From NCBI GenBank assembly GCA_913063155.1, contig CAJXYU010000001.1, positions 558,001 to 622,000 on the forward strand: a stretch of DNA of 64,000 bases, read 5' to 3'. The translations under genes were made by a program, and so were the position numbers. The DNA is from an uncultured Desulfovibrio sp. (GTDB lineage: Bacteria; Desulfobacterota; Desulfovibrionia; Desulfovibrionales; Desulfovibrionaceae). Positions 54,212 to 63,195 of the stretch are shown here, one piece after another (the stretch's first letter is position 1; the number at the start of each line of letters is the position of its first letter). The notes under the pieces were generated by a model, which was given only the letters and a program-made list of their open reading frames with translations, had not been told where the DNA came from and did not search any database.

Positions 54212-55924
54212 TTAAGCTTCCACACGCTTTCCGAAGAAACGTACGGCAAGGGCCACTGCCACAAGCCCCAGGGGCAGCACCAGAACGATGGGAGCCCCCA
54301 GCCCTGCGGGCAAATAGCCAAACAGAATGGAGATGAGCGCCACAACGACGGCGTAAGCCAGCTGTGTTCTCACGTGGTCGATGTGATCGCACGCGGAGCC
54401 CATGGAAGACAGAATGGTGGTGTCCGAGATGGGCGAACAGTGGTCGCCGAAGATGGCCCCGGTCAGCACTGCGCCAACGTTCATGATCACGTACCCTCCG
54501 TCCGGGTTCAGGGCATATGCCAGCGGAATGGCCAGAGGCATGAGGATACCCATGGTGCCGTAGGAGGTGCCTGTGGCGAAGGAAATGAAGGAGCCGAGGA
54601 TAAAGATGATGCTCGGCAAAAGGAATGCGGGCAGCGCATCGGACAGAATGTTCACCAGATAAGCGGCGGTGCCCAACTCTTTGATGACCCCGGACAGCGA
54701 CCATGCCAACAGCAGGATCACGGCGGTAATGTTCATGGATTTGATTCCGGTGATCCAGGTTTCAATAGCGTCCTTGAGGGGCATGACCTTCCTGAACACT
54801 GCCATGAACATGGCCACGATACCTGCGATGAGTGCGGCCTGGAACAGCACCACGGACGCATCGGAAGCGCCAAAGGCCTCACGCATGGCGGTAAAGGACA
54901 TGGGCGAGTTATTCAGCAGGTCGATGAGCGTTTTGTCATCGCCGCCCATGATGGCATTGTAGCCGTTGAAATAGAAACCCAGAAAAGCTGCCGCAATGAG
55001 CGTGCCGATGGGAATGATGGCGTTCCAAACACTCAACTTGGCGCCTACCTCCGGCTCCAGCCCGGTGGCCTCGTCGGACGCCATGGGCTTGGCGTCATCG
55101 CCCAGCACCTTGCCGGTGGTGCGGGCGCGATTTTCGGCTTTCCACATGGGACCGAACTCACGCAGCATCCAGATGGTGCAGATGATGAAGAACAGGATCA
55201 GGATGTTATAGAAGCGGTACGGAATGGTTTCCACAAAAATTCCGTAAGCATTGGTGGAAATTCCGAGGGCCTCGTACCCGTCACGGATCAGGCCCACTTC
55301 ATAGGCCACCCAGGTGGAGATAAGCGCGATACCGGCAATGGGAGCCGCAGTGGCGTCAATAATGAATGCCAGCTTTTCGCGGGAAACCTTCATCTTGTCG
55401 GTGACCGGACGCATGATGGGGCCGACCGTCAGGGAGTTTGCATAGTCGTCGAAAAAAATGAGCAATCCCATGAGCCAAGTCACGAATTGGGAACTGCGCG
55501 GCGTGCGGGCGCGTTTGGACAGCGCCTCGGCAATGGCCTTGGCTCCTCCCATCTTGGAAACCAAGGCGATGAGTCCGCCGATGGCCAAACACTGGAGAAC
55601 GATGCCTGCGTTCCAGGAATCGGCCAGAGACAAAAGAATTTCGTTGGACAAACGCAGGAAGCCGTTCACAAAGGCGGAGTAGAGATCAAAGCCTTTGCCT
55701 TCCAGCATTAGACATCCGGAAAACACACCCAAAAACAGAGACAGCACCACATTTTTGGTCATGAAAGCCAGAACAATAGCCACCACAGGCGGAATCAGAG
55801 TCCATAGGCCAAAAATCCGTGCATTCTCCGCCCCCTTACTGGAGTCCGCCGCGAGAGCCGGACAGGAGAATGCGAGAACCACCAGAGCAACGACCGCCAA
55901 CAGCGCAAAATATCGCCGAGCCAT
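54212..55924 (-). CDS. NhaC-family Na+/H+ antiporter
   Basis: A 570-residue membrane protein with 11-12 helices. DDYANSLTVGPIMRPVTDKM, IDATAAPIAGIALISTWVAY and GAIFGDHCSPISDTTILSSM are hallmarks of the NhaC superfamily. A cleavable-looking leader (LLAVVALVVLAFSCPALAAD) precedes them, which is odd for this family but seen in the longer NhaC types. Substrate may be Na+ or an organic acid such as malate/lactate. GAGGGG precedes the ATG. Monocistronic. Confidence 0.9.
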   Translation of the reverse strand: MARRYFALLAVVALVVLAFSCPALAADSSKGAENARIFGLWTLIPPVVAIVLAFMTKNVVLSLFLGVFSGCLMLEGKGFDLYSAFVNGFLRLSNEILLSLADSWNAGIVLQCLAIGGLIALVSKMGGAKAIAEALSKRARTPRSSQFVTWLMGLLIFFDDYANSLTVGPIMRPVTDKMKVSREKLAFIIDATAAPIAGIALISTWVAYEVGLIRDGYEALGISTNAYGIFVETIPYRFYNILILFFIICTIWMLREFGPMWKAENRARTTGKVLGDDAKPMASDEATGLEPEVGAKLSVWNAIIPIGTLIAAAFLGFYFNGYNAIMGGDDKTLIDLLNNSPMSFTAMREAFGASDASVVLFQAALIAGIVAMFMAVFRKVMPLKDAIETWITGIKSMNITAVILLLAWSLSGVIKELGTAAYLVNILSDALPAFLLPSIIFILGSFISFATGTSYGTMGILMPLAIPLAYALNPDGGYVIMNVGAVLTGAIFGDHCSPISDTTILSSMGSACDHIDHVRTQLAYAVVVALISILFGYLPAGLGAPIVLVLPLGLVAVALAVRFFGKRVEA

Positions 55925-56250
55925 CAAACACCCCTCAATGCTTTGTAATTAATACACCTTTCATGATGCAAACCGAAGAAAACGGGCCACACAAGCATTT
56001 TTTCGATGGCGGAATCCCTCCCCTTGTCAGGAACACCGATCGACGACAACTTCTGCCTTCCTTCTTCACCAGTCTTCATTTTTTTTAATGAACTTCATCA
56101 AAAAATCCAATATACAAAAATAAACGCCCGCAAATTACGATATTGGAATCGGCGTGATAAACCATCGTTTAAACTGCGTCAAGAAGCGGCATTGCAGCCG
56201 AATAGGCTTTTCCGTATAGTCGCCGCAAACAAAAAAACGGAAGGTATCCA
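55925..56250. other. 326-bp gap between nhaC and the cyclophilin gene
   Basis: AT-rich divergent promoter region. No gene, hairpin or known element is evident beyond ordinary promoter-like stretches. Confidence 0.6.
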
Positions 56251-56850
56251 ATGAAATACGCATACAGCCTTTGTGGGGCCCTGTTCCTCGCCGCTCTTTT
56301 CCTCGCAGCTCCGACCCGGAACTCAACGGCCCACGCCGGAGCCGACCCCATCGTGGTCATGGACACCAGCCTGGGGCAGATCGTCATCATGCTGGACCAG
56401 AAAAACGCCCCTGAAACCGTGAAGAACTTTCTCCGGTATGTGGATGAAGGCTTCTACCGCGGCACGGTCTTCCACCGCGTAGTCAACAACCGCGACATGG
56501 CCATCGTCCAAGGGGGAGGCTATATGTACCCGTTGCAGCGGAAGAAGACCTTCGCCCCCATCAAAAACGAGGCTTCCGCAACCTTGAAAAACAAGCGGGG
56601 CGCCATAGCCATGGCCCGAACCACGGACATCGACTCCGCCACCAGCCAGTTCTTCTTCAACGTGCGCGACAACGCGCCTTTCGACCACACGAACAATACC
56701 CCGCAGGGATACGGCTATGCGGTCTTTGGGCGGGTCATCCGCGGCATGGACGTAGTGGACAAAATCAGCCAAGTGGAAACGGGAAGGAGCGGCATGATGC
56801 ATGACGTGCCCCAAAAACCCATCTTCATCAGAAAGGCCTACCGCAAATAG
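56251..56850 (+). CDS. Periplasmic cyclophilin-type peptidyl-prolyl isomerase
   Basis: A 199-residue protein with a signal peptide (YSLCGALFLAALFLAAPTRN up to about AHA) and a PpiA-like cyclophilin domain: MDTSLGQIVIMLD, APETVKNFLRYVDEGFY, GTVFHRVV (catalytic Arg) and TSQFFFNVRDNAPFDH. It would catalyse proline isomerisation during periplasmic folding. GGAAGG precedes the ATG. The AraC gene starts 2 bases after its stop. Confidence 0.94.
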   Translation: MKYAYSLCGALFLAALFLAAPTRNSTAHAGADPIVVMDTSLGQIVIMLDQKNAPETVKNFLRYVDEGFYRGTVFHRVVNNRDMAIVQGGGYMYPLQRKKTFAPIKNEASATLKNKRGAIAMARTTDIDSATSQFFFNVRDNAPFDHTNNTPQGYGYAVFGRVIRGMDVVDKISQVETGRSGMMHDVPQKPIFIRKAYRK

Positions 56851-56852
56851 GC

Positions 56853-57638
56853 ATGACCACGATCAGACAGCCGTCGCCGGAGTTGGCCCGGACCATTGAT
56901 CTCTGCTGGGCCAAAACCGGTGACGACGTCGCAACATTTTTCGAGGTCTATCCCAGCAGTTCGGTCGACCTCATTTTCAGATTTTCCGAAAGCGGCAACC
57001 GGGTCGTGGTGCTCGGCCCCCGCACCGAGACCGTCAACGTGGAAGTTGCGGCCCGGGCCCGCTATTTCGGCGTCAGCTTCCGTTGCGGCCAAACGCCTCG
57101 CCTGTTCGACACACAGCATACCGCGCTCGTAGACGCACGACTCGAGCCGAACCGCCTTCTGCGCCACAGCACGGAACAACTCGCCACCTGCCTGTCCGCC
57201 CTGCCAAACACCGAAAAACGGCAACGCCATATCGAAAATCTGATCCGCGACGAACCGCCTCTGATCGAGCATGACCAATGCCGGTCCATCTGCGCCTATA
57301 TCCAGGCCACGGGCGGCTTGGTGCAAGTTGCCGAGACGGCCGCCCATTTCAATATACATGTGCGCAGCCTTGAACGGATTTTCAGGAAACACCTCGGCCT
57401 GCCCCCGAAGTTCGTCATCCGATCCATCCGCCTCCGCAAGTTGGTGGACGCCATCCGCGCCGGTGGGCAGACCGATCTGATCGGGCTTGCTTTTGAACTG
57501 GGCTATGCGGATCAATCGCACATGATCCGGGACTTCAAAAAGCTCACCGGCCGCGTCCCCGTCAGACTCGATCCGGTGGACACCGGGCGCCTAGCCGGCG
57601 GTCCGACGGCTAGGACCGTTCACCGTTACAAGCCCTGA
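56853..57638 (+). CDS. AraC-family transcriptional regulator
   Basis: A 261-residue regulator with a poorly conserved N-terminal ligand domain (DUF6597-like: WAKTGDDVATFFEVYPSSSV) and a C-terminal AraC DNA-binding domain (HVRSLERIFRKHLGLPPKFV, GLAFELGYADQSHMIRDFKK). It directly follows the cyclophilin gene with no ribosome site, so it may be translated by coupling. It may control the adjacent esterase gene. Confidence 0.88.
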   Translation: MTTIRQPSPELARTIDLCWAKTGDDVATFFEVYPSSSVDLIFRFSESGNRVVVLGPRTETVNVEVAARARYFGVSFRCGQTPRLFDTQHTALVDARLEPNRLLRHSTEQLATCLSALPNTEKRQRHIENLIRDEPPLIEHDQCRSICAYIQATGGLVQVAETAAHFNIHVRSLERIFRKHLGLPPKFVIRSIRLRKLVDAIRAGGQTDLIGLAFELGYADQSHMIRDFKKLTGRVPVRLDPVDTGRLAGGPTARTVHRYKP

Positions 57639-57729
57639 CAAATCCTGTCGCATTTGTTCAAGACTCTCCCTTCCCTTTTTGTAATACAAAGGGTCCCCCA
57701 CCCATCGAATCTAGAGGAAGGAACAAACA

Positions 57730-58653
57730 ATGAGTATACGAGCGCGGCTTTTTCTTTCCATACTCAGAAACAGACACTTGCTGCAGTTCAAGCGGAGGCC
57801 GGAAACCGGTGCAGACTGGAAGCACGATCTGGCTGCTGTACGCGTCAATGCGAAACGCTCCGCAAAAATGCTCGGCAGAATCCCCAAAGGAATGGAGTCC
57901 GAAGCGCTTTCCATCGAGACCATGCAGGCCGAGTGGATCAGGCCCGAGCACCATGTAGGGGACATGGCCATGCTCTATTTCCACGGCGGCGGCTACGTAC
58001 TTGGCGATGTGGAACAGCATCGAGGCATCACGGCCAAGTTCGCCAAAGCCTCCGGGGTACAGGCCCTGCTCTTCGGATATCGGTTGGCCCCGGAGCATCC
58101 GCATCCGGCGGCCTTGGAAGACGCACTCCGCGCCTATGAGTGGATGTTGGGGCAGGGCTATGCGCCGGAAAGAATCGCCTTCATGGGAGACTCGGCAGGC
58201 GGCGGCCTGCTGTTGGCAACCCTGCTGAGCCTCAGGGATAAGGGCAAACGCCTCCCGGCCACGGCTGTGGCGCTCTCACCCTGGGTCGATCTGACCTGTA
58301 GCGGTGATTCCTACACAACCAACGCCCATCGCTGCCTGTCCCCGCCCCTTTCATGGCTGGCCTGCCGAAAGCACTACGCAAAGGGGCAGAACCTTGCCCA
58401 TCCATACATATCTCCCCTGCACGGCGACTTGTCCGGCCTGTCGCCCCTGCTCATCTACGCGGGGGAACACGAAGCATTGCGCGACGATTCCACGGCCTTT
58501 GCAGCCAAGATACAAGCGGCGGGCGGAGAGGTTTCTCTTCATGTAGGCAAGGGCATGTGCCACTGTTACCCAGCCTGCGCTCCACTCTTTCCCGAGGCTA
58601 GCGAGGCGCTCGATCACATCGGAAAATTCATCAGGGAAAAACTTGGGCATTAA
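57730..58653 (+). CDS. Alpha/beta hydrolase (hormone-sensitive lipase-like esterase)
   Basis: A 307-residue hydrolase. HGGGYVLGDVEQHRGI is the oxyanion motif, FMGDSAGGGLLLATLL holds the nucleophile serine, and HEALRDDS and GMCHCYPA supply the Asp and His. It is a short-chain carboxylesterase type; the substrate is unknown. There is no signal peptide. GAGGAAGG precedes the ATG. It is 91 bases after the AraC gene. Confidence 0.9.
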   Translation: MSIRARLFLSILRNRHLLQFKRRPETGADWKHDLAAVRVNAKRSAKMLGRIPKGMESEALSIETMQAEWIRPEHHVGDMAMLYFHGGGYVLGDVEQHRGITAKFAKASGVQALLFGYRLAPEHPHPAALEDALRAYEWMLGQGYAPERIAFMGDSAGGGLLLATLLSLRDKGKRLPATAVALSPWVDLTCSGDSYTTNAHRCLSPPLSWLACRKHYAKGQNLAHPYISPLHGDLSGLSPLLIYAGEHEALRDDSTAFAAKIQAAGGEVSLHVGKGMCHCYPACAPLFPEASEALDHIGKFIREKLGH

Positions 58654-58657
58654 AAAA

Positions 58658-58677
58658 GGCAGGGCACAAGCCCCGCC
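58658..58677. terminator. Bidirectional terminator between esterase and desulfidase genes
   Basis: GGCAGGGC (58658-58665) with GCCCCGCC (58670-58677), one mismatch, A-run before and TCTTCTTTT after. Confidence 0.7.
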
Positions 58678-58708
58678 TCTTCTTTTGCATTTCGTACACT
58701 AACCCAGA

Positions 58709-59986
58709 CTAGTGTTTATGGACCATGATGTCCAGGATGACCTGGTCGGTCTGCACCATGCCGCATGAGCCCAAACGTCCCAGATTGCGGATACAGGCTT
58801 CGATATCGTCGTCCACGATGCCTTCGCGACCGCTGACGGCGGTGCCCCGCTTGGCCAGGAACGCGGCCTGCACTGCGGCTTCCACTGCCGAGGCCACCTT
58901 GAGGGCGCAGGAGGTCTTGGCGCCGTCGCAGATCATGCCCGCGATGTTGCCGACCATGTTTTTGACGGCATAGCCCATCTCCATGAGGTCGCAACCCATG
59001 AGCAGCACGATGCCGCAACTGGAACCGGTGGCCGCCAGGATCGCGCCGCACAGGGCCGAAAGACGGCCCAGGTGATGTTTGAGGTGGATGGCGGTCAAGT
59101 GGCTCATGATCAGGGCGCGCGCCAGGGACTCGTCGCTTGCTTCCAACCTGCGGGCAAAGGCCACCACAGGGATGGTGGCGGTGATGCCCTGGTTGCCACT
59201 GCCCGAATTGCTCATGACCGGCAGCATGATACCGTCCATGCGGGCGTCGGACGCCGCGGCGGCCATTTTAATGGCAAAAGAGGCGATGTCGTCGGCGCGC
59301 AAGCCCTGCTCGATGTCCTCGTTCATGGACTTGCCGACCTTGAGCCCCCAGTCGTTGGCCATGCCTTCGACGGCAATAGCCTCATTAAGGCGGGCCGCTT
59401 CCAGGATGAAGGAGATCATTTCGAAAGGTGCATTCACGGCAAAGTCATGGATGCGCTCCAAGGTCAGAGGCCAAGCAGCTTCCTCTCCGCTTTCCCCCGG
59501 CCACGGGGCCGAAAAAATCTCCTCGCCGTTGCGTTCCACCTGCACCACGGCGGTGTGCTCGCGGGCGATAACGCACCGTCCTGAATCAGCACCTTCGCTG
59601 GCCACGACCTCGGCGTAGAGGAGTTCCTCGGTTTCGGCAAGGCTTACCTCCACCCGCTTTTCCGCGAGCATGCGCTTACCTTCCTCCACCTGTGATTCAG
59701 TCAAATCACGCAACACTTCCAAAGCCAGTTCGGCTCTGCCACCCACGGCACCCACGGCCGCGGCAATGCCCAGACCGGTCATGCCGGTACCGGGAACGCC
59801 CACCCCCATACCATTCTTGAGTAGATTGCCGCTCACCTTGACGCTGACGCGTCCAGGCGCCCTCCCCAAGGCCTCCACCGCACGGGCGGCGGCCAGGGAG
59901 ACGGTGATGGGTTCGGTACACCCAAGGGCAGGCACGACTTCCCTGTGCAACAGGGCGACATAGTCGCTCCATTCAGCTTTACACAT
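58709..59986 (-). CDS. UPF0597/L-cysteine desulfidase-like protein
   Basis: A 425-residue protein of the CyuA/YhaM family, which holds a [4Fe-4S] cluster and splits cysteine to sulfide, ammonia and pyruvate. Family segments are VVPALGCTEPITVSLAAARA, VPGTGMTGLGIAAAVG, MSNSGSGNQGITATIP and the cysteine-rich SALCGAILAATGSSCGIVLL and MICDGAKTSCALKVASAVEA. Serine could be an alternative substrate. It starts 7 bases after the symporter stop and is last in the ridA operon. Ribosome site weak, suggesting coupling. Confidence 0.9.
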   Translation of the reverse strand: MCKAEWSDYVALLHREVVPALGCTEPITVSLAAARAVEALGRAPGRVSVKVSGNLLKNGMGVGVPGTGMTGLGIAAAVGAVGGRAELALEVLRDLTESQVEEGKRMLAEKRVEVSLAETEELLYAEVVASEGADSGRCVIAREHTAVVQVERNGEEIFSAPWPGESGEEAAWPLTLERIHDFAVNAPFEMISFILEAARLNEAIAVEGMANDWGLKVGKSMNEDIEQGLRADDIASFAIKMAAAASDARMDGIMLPVMSNSGSGNQGITATIPVVAFARRLEASDESLARALIMSHLTAIHLKHHLGRLSALCGAILAATGSSCGIVLLMGCDLMEMGYAVKNMVGNIAGMICDGAKTSCALKVASAVEAAVQAAFLAKRGTAVSGREGIVDDDIEACIRNLGRLGSCGMVQTDQVILDIMVHKH

Positions 59987-59993
59987 GATGATA

Positions 59994-61214
59994 CTACTCG
60001 TTGTTGACGGTTGCGCAGGCTGAAGCAGATTTGTCCAACTCGCCGTGACGGTTGAAGAATCCTTCCAACATCAGGGTCAGCGCGCCATCACCGGTGACGT
60101 TACAGGCAGTGCCGAAGCTGTCCTGCAGGGCGAACACGGCCAGCAGCAGAGCCACGCCGGCGGGGTCGAAGCCGAGCACACCAACGACAATGCCGAGGGA
60201 GGCCATGACCGTTCCGCCCGGAACCCCGGGAGCTCCGATGGCGAACACGCCGAAGAGCAGGATGAACAACATCATTGTGCTGACCTCTGGCAAGTGCCCA
60301 TACAGCATCTGGGAAATGGTCATGGCAAAGAAGGTTTCGGTAAGCACGGAGCCGCACAAATGAATAGTGGCCCCCAGGGGCACCATGAACTCGACGGTAT
60401 TGCGGCCGAGCACGCGGGACTTGGAAGCGCACTCCAGGGCCACGGGCAGCGTTGCGGCGCTGGACATGGTGCCCACGGCGGTCAGATAGGCCGGAGAGTA
60501 GTGACGTACAACCTCAATGGGGTTGCGGCCGGAAATGATGCCGCCGAGGGTATACAGAACGGTGAGCCATACGAAATGCCCGACAAGGACAATAACGATG
60601 ACCTGCAAGAAGACCGGCAACTGCTTGGTCAGACTGCCTTCATACGCCAGCCCCGCAAAGGTGGTCGCGATGAAAAACGGCAGCAGTGGAATGACGATTT
60701 TGGTGACCACCTGCATCATGACGCCTTCGAATTCACAAAGTACTTTCTCGATGGTCTTGGCCCCGCTCCACAAAGTTGCTACCCCGAGAACGATGGCGGT
60801 GACCAGAGCGGACATGACCGGCATGATGGGCGGGATGTTGAGCTTGAAGACGACTTCCGGAATCTCGCGCAGTCCTTCCACCTGGGTGGCGATGGAGAGA
60901 TGCGGGATGATCAGGTAACCGGCTACGCAGGCCATGGTGGCCGCACCCACTGCGGACAGATAGGCGATGGAGACGCCGGCGCCGAGCATTTTGCTGGCGT
61001 TCTGCCCCAGACGGGTAATGGCCGGGGCGATGAACGCGATGATGACCAGAGGCACGGTATAGAAGATGAGTTGACCGAGGACGTGCTTGACCGTGGCCAT
61101 GAATTCCATGACCGGTTCGTTGGCCATGAGGCCGATGACCACACCTGCGGCAATGCCGATAACCAGCTGGATGATCAGGCCGAATTCACCTTTGCGCTTG
61201 GAACCGTTGGACAT
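59994..61214 (-). CDS. Dicarboxylate/amino acid:cation symporter (DAACS family)
   Basis: A 406-residue transporter with about eight helices and re-entrant loops. TMSSAATLPVALEC (serine-rich loop), FMVPLGATIHLCGSVLTETF and LQDSFGTACNVTGDGALTLML are the substrate/cation sites. It takes up an amino acid or dicarboxylate with Na+ or H+. Given its operon with a cysteine/serine-degrading enzyme, cysteine or serine is a reasonable guess. AAGGAAGG precedes the ATG. Confidence 0.92.
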   Translation of the reverse strand: MSNGSKRKGEFGLIIQLVIGIAAGVVIGLMANEPVMEFMATVKHVLGQLIFYTVPLVIIAFIAPAITRLGQNASKMLGAGVSIAYLSAVGAATMACVAGYLIIPHLSIATQVEGLREIPEVVFKLNIPPIMPVMSALVTAIVLGVATLWSGAKTIEKVLCEFEGVMMQVVTKIVIPLLPFFIATTFAGLAYEGSLTKQLPVFLQVIVIVLVGHFVWLTVLYTLGGIISGRNPIEVVRHYSPAYLTAVGTMSSAATLPVALECASKSRVLGRNTVEFMVPLGATIHLCGSVLTETFFAMTISQMLYGHLPEVSTMMLFILLFGVFAIGAPGVPGGTVMASLGIVVGVLGFDPAGVALLLAVFALQDSFGTACNVTGDGALTLMLEGFFNRHGELDKSASACATVNNE

Positions 61215-61248
61215 ACGAGACCTTCCTTGTGGCTGAAAGTTCAGAAAC

Positions 61249-61269
61249 GGCCCCTGCATGGCAGGGGCC
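61249..61269 (-). promoter_or_regulatory. Stem-loop between ridA and symporter
   Basis: GGCCCCTGC (61249-61257) with GCAGGGGCC (61261-61269), 3-base loop. No real T-run, so probably an attenuator or mRNA-processing hairpin within the operon. Confidence 0.5.
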
Positions 61270-61278
61270 CGAAGACGA

Positions 61279-61653
61279 CTACTTTTCCGCTACGACTTCG
61301 ACTTCAACGAGTGCTCCTTTGGGCAGGCAAGCCACTTCAAAGCAGCTGCGGGCCGGAAACGGCTGGCCGAAGTAGGTGGAATAGACCTCGTTCACGGCGG
61401 CAAAGTGTGTGATGTCGTTCAGAAAGACCGTCGTTTTCACCACTTGACTCATGGAAGAGCCTGCGGCCTCCAGAACGGCCTTGACGTTTTCGAGGGACGC
61501 CTTGGCCTGCTCTTCAATGGTTTCGGGGATAACACCGGTTTCCGCCACGATGGGCAGCTGGCCGGAAGTGAACACCAGACTGCCGGTGACCATACCTTGG
61601 GAGTACGGACCTACGGCGGCAGGAGCTTTGTCAGTGCTGACGGGAGTGGGCAT
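61279..61653 (-). CDS. ridA: RidA-family enamine/imine deaminase
   Basis: A 124-residue YjgF/YER057c/UK114 protein. AAVGPYSQGMVTGSLVFTSG, TVFLNDITHFAAVNEVY and FPARSCFEVACLPKGALVEV (with the Arg that binds the substrate) are complete. RidA removes reactive 2-aminoacrylate made by serine/cysteine lyases, which fits its place ahead of the desulfidase gene. AAGGAGG precedes the ATG. Confidence 0.95.
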   Translation of the reverse strand: MPTPVSTDKAPAAVGPYSQGMVTGSLVFTSGQLPIVAETGVIPETIEEQAKASLENVKAVLEAAGSSMSQVVKTTVFLNDITHFAAVNEVYSTYFGQPFPARSCFEVACLPKGALVEVEVVAEK

Positions 61654-61795
61654 AGAGCCTCCTTGATCATTGTGATATGGTTACAGATGTCGAAGCAGCG
61701 AACTCCGACTCCTGATAGATTTTTCTCTTAGTGCGAAAAAAATATTACGTCAATAATTTTCAATCACACCGCAAAAAAACCATTACACAAGAAGG

Positions 61796-62467
61796 CTAGC
61801 CGTGAATTTTCTGTAAATACCTGTAAATGGTTGCTTCAGAAGAAGAAAGGCGTTTGGCGACAAGACCGACGGTTCCTTTAAGCAAGAAGACGCCCCGTCC
61901 GTCCAACGTGCGGACGATGTCCATTTTCTCGGCGGCGGTCATGCGTTCCGGAGGAATCTCCGCCTCGCTGATGACTTGGACGATGATGTTCTCGGTCAGA
62001 TCCTCAATGGAGTCGGAGAAGGTCTCTCTTTGGCCGGAGACGTCTTTGGCGACGACATCGTCCAACCCCATGGTCTGAATAACCCGCTGCAACATGTCGC
62101 GGGCATGAACAAGGTCGGCCACATCCATGTTCAGGCAAAGCATCCCGGCCAACCCTCCATCGTCGTCGCGAATAAAATAGGTGGCTGAGCGCAAAGGGCG
62201 ATCGTCTTTGGAACGGGTAGTGTAACCCATGACCCAGTCACGGTGCTCGTATTCTTTTTCCACCACAAATTTGAGGGCTAAATCGGTAAGCGGAGCTCCG
62301 ACCTTCCGACCGGTAATGTGACTGTTGGCGATGGCCAACACGGAATTCTCCTTGGCGGAAGTGTCGTGCAGGACCACCTCGCAATTGGACCCGAGAAAGG
62401 CCCCCATGAACTGGACAAGAGGCACATAGGCGTCGATGACACGTGGCGGCGTGTTTTCCGTATGCAA
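61796..62467 (-). CDS. YheO-type PAS/HTH transcriptional regulator
   Basis: A 223-residue regulator with an N-terminal YheO-like PAS domain (FLGSNCEVVLHDTSAKENSV, RSATYFIRDDDGGLAGMLCL) and a C-terminal helix-turn-helix (RTLDGRGVFLLKGTVGLVAK, RLSSSEATIYRYLQKI). This is the DauR/YheO family, often sensing amino acids. TTG start with AAGGAG 5 bases upstream. It lies on the same strand, upstream of ridA, and probably controls the operon. Confidence 0.9.
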   Translation of the reverse strand: MHTENTPPRVIDAYVPLVQFMGAFLGSNCEVVLHDTSAKENSVLAIANSHITGRKVGAPLTDLALKFVVEKEYEHRDWVMGYTTRSKDDRPLRSATYFIRDDDGGLAGMLCLNMDVADLVHARDMLQRVIQTMGLDDVVAKDVSGQRETFSDSIEDLTENIIVQVISEAEIPPERMTAAEKMDIVRTLDGRGVFLLKGTVGLVAKRLSSSEATIYRYLQKIHG

Positions 62468-62564
62468 TGAGACTCCTTGGTTGATAATTTTTTATTAACG
62501 GAAAAATTTGGTATCGCGACAAGAGCAACGTTGTCAAATCAGGGAAAAGCACACGGGATGGGAG

Positions 62565-63056
62565 CTACAGCTCCGACTCCTGCCCGAGGGATTTGATGAA
62601 GACTCGGCCGGTATCGATATGCAGGAACATACTCCGCGGGATGGAATTCCCCACGGCGGAGGCGGCCAAAGTGATATTGTTGCGATCAAGAAGGCGGAGC
62701 AACGCCTCGAAATTGCGTTGGCCTGTGAGAAACATGTCGTCGTTACGCATATTGGCTCCACCAGCGGCCTTAAAGATCAGCCTTCGCACTTCCGCTCCTT
62801 TCTGGATGAGCTTGCGGACCATGAGCGGCACTCCGGTGGTCACGAACATGTAAGGATTCTGCTTGGCCTTTTCACGGGCGGCAGAGGCTCGGGGCAACAG
62901 GCAATGAATCAAACCGCCAACACGGACCTCGGGATCATAGGCGGTGACCCCGAGGCAGGACCCCAGTGAGTAGGTGACCACCACATCATCGGGGTTGTCC
63001 GAGATCTTCATGTCCGAAATATTGACCACAAGAAGGTTCGGTTCCAGTTCGACCAT
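62565..63056 (-). CDS. cheD: Chemoreceptor glutamine deamidase CheD
   Basis: A 163-residue CheD. The catalytic Cys and His lie in VTYSLGSCLGVTAYD and GGLIHCLLPRAS; FKAAGGANMRNDDMFLTGQR and ASAVGNSIPRSMFLHIDTG are typical. It converts receptor glutamines to glutamates to tune chemotaxis. It is apart from any che operon, like cheR at 33341. Confidence 0.95.
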   Translation of the reverse strand: MVELEPNLLVVNISDMKISDNPDDVVVTYSLGSCLGVTAYDPEVRVGGLIHCLLPRASAAREKAKQNPYMFVTTGVPLMVRKLIQKGAEVRRLIFKAAGGANMRNDDMFLTGQRNFEALLRLLDRNNITLAASAVGNSIPRSMFLHIDTGRVFIKSLGQESEL

Positions 63057-63195
63057 CTGCCCTCAACTCGGTAAGGATACGATTCATGAACAAATTACAG
63101 GAAATCGCCCTTCACCGCCACCGCGTTATTCAAACGACATGCTTAAAATCATGCGAGGCTTGTCATGTGAAAAAAAGTCATGAATACTCCCCCGC

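Noticed and set aside
54188-55711. A 507-codon open frame on the plus strand
   Set aside because: Antisense to nhaC; composition is His/Gly/Gln-rich shadow sequence with no domain.
60045-61412. A 455-codon open frame on the plus strand
   Set aside because: Antisense to the symporter gene, with repetitive charged shadow sequence.
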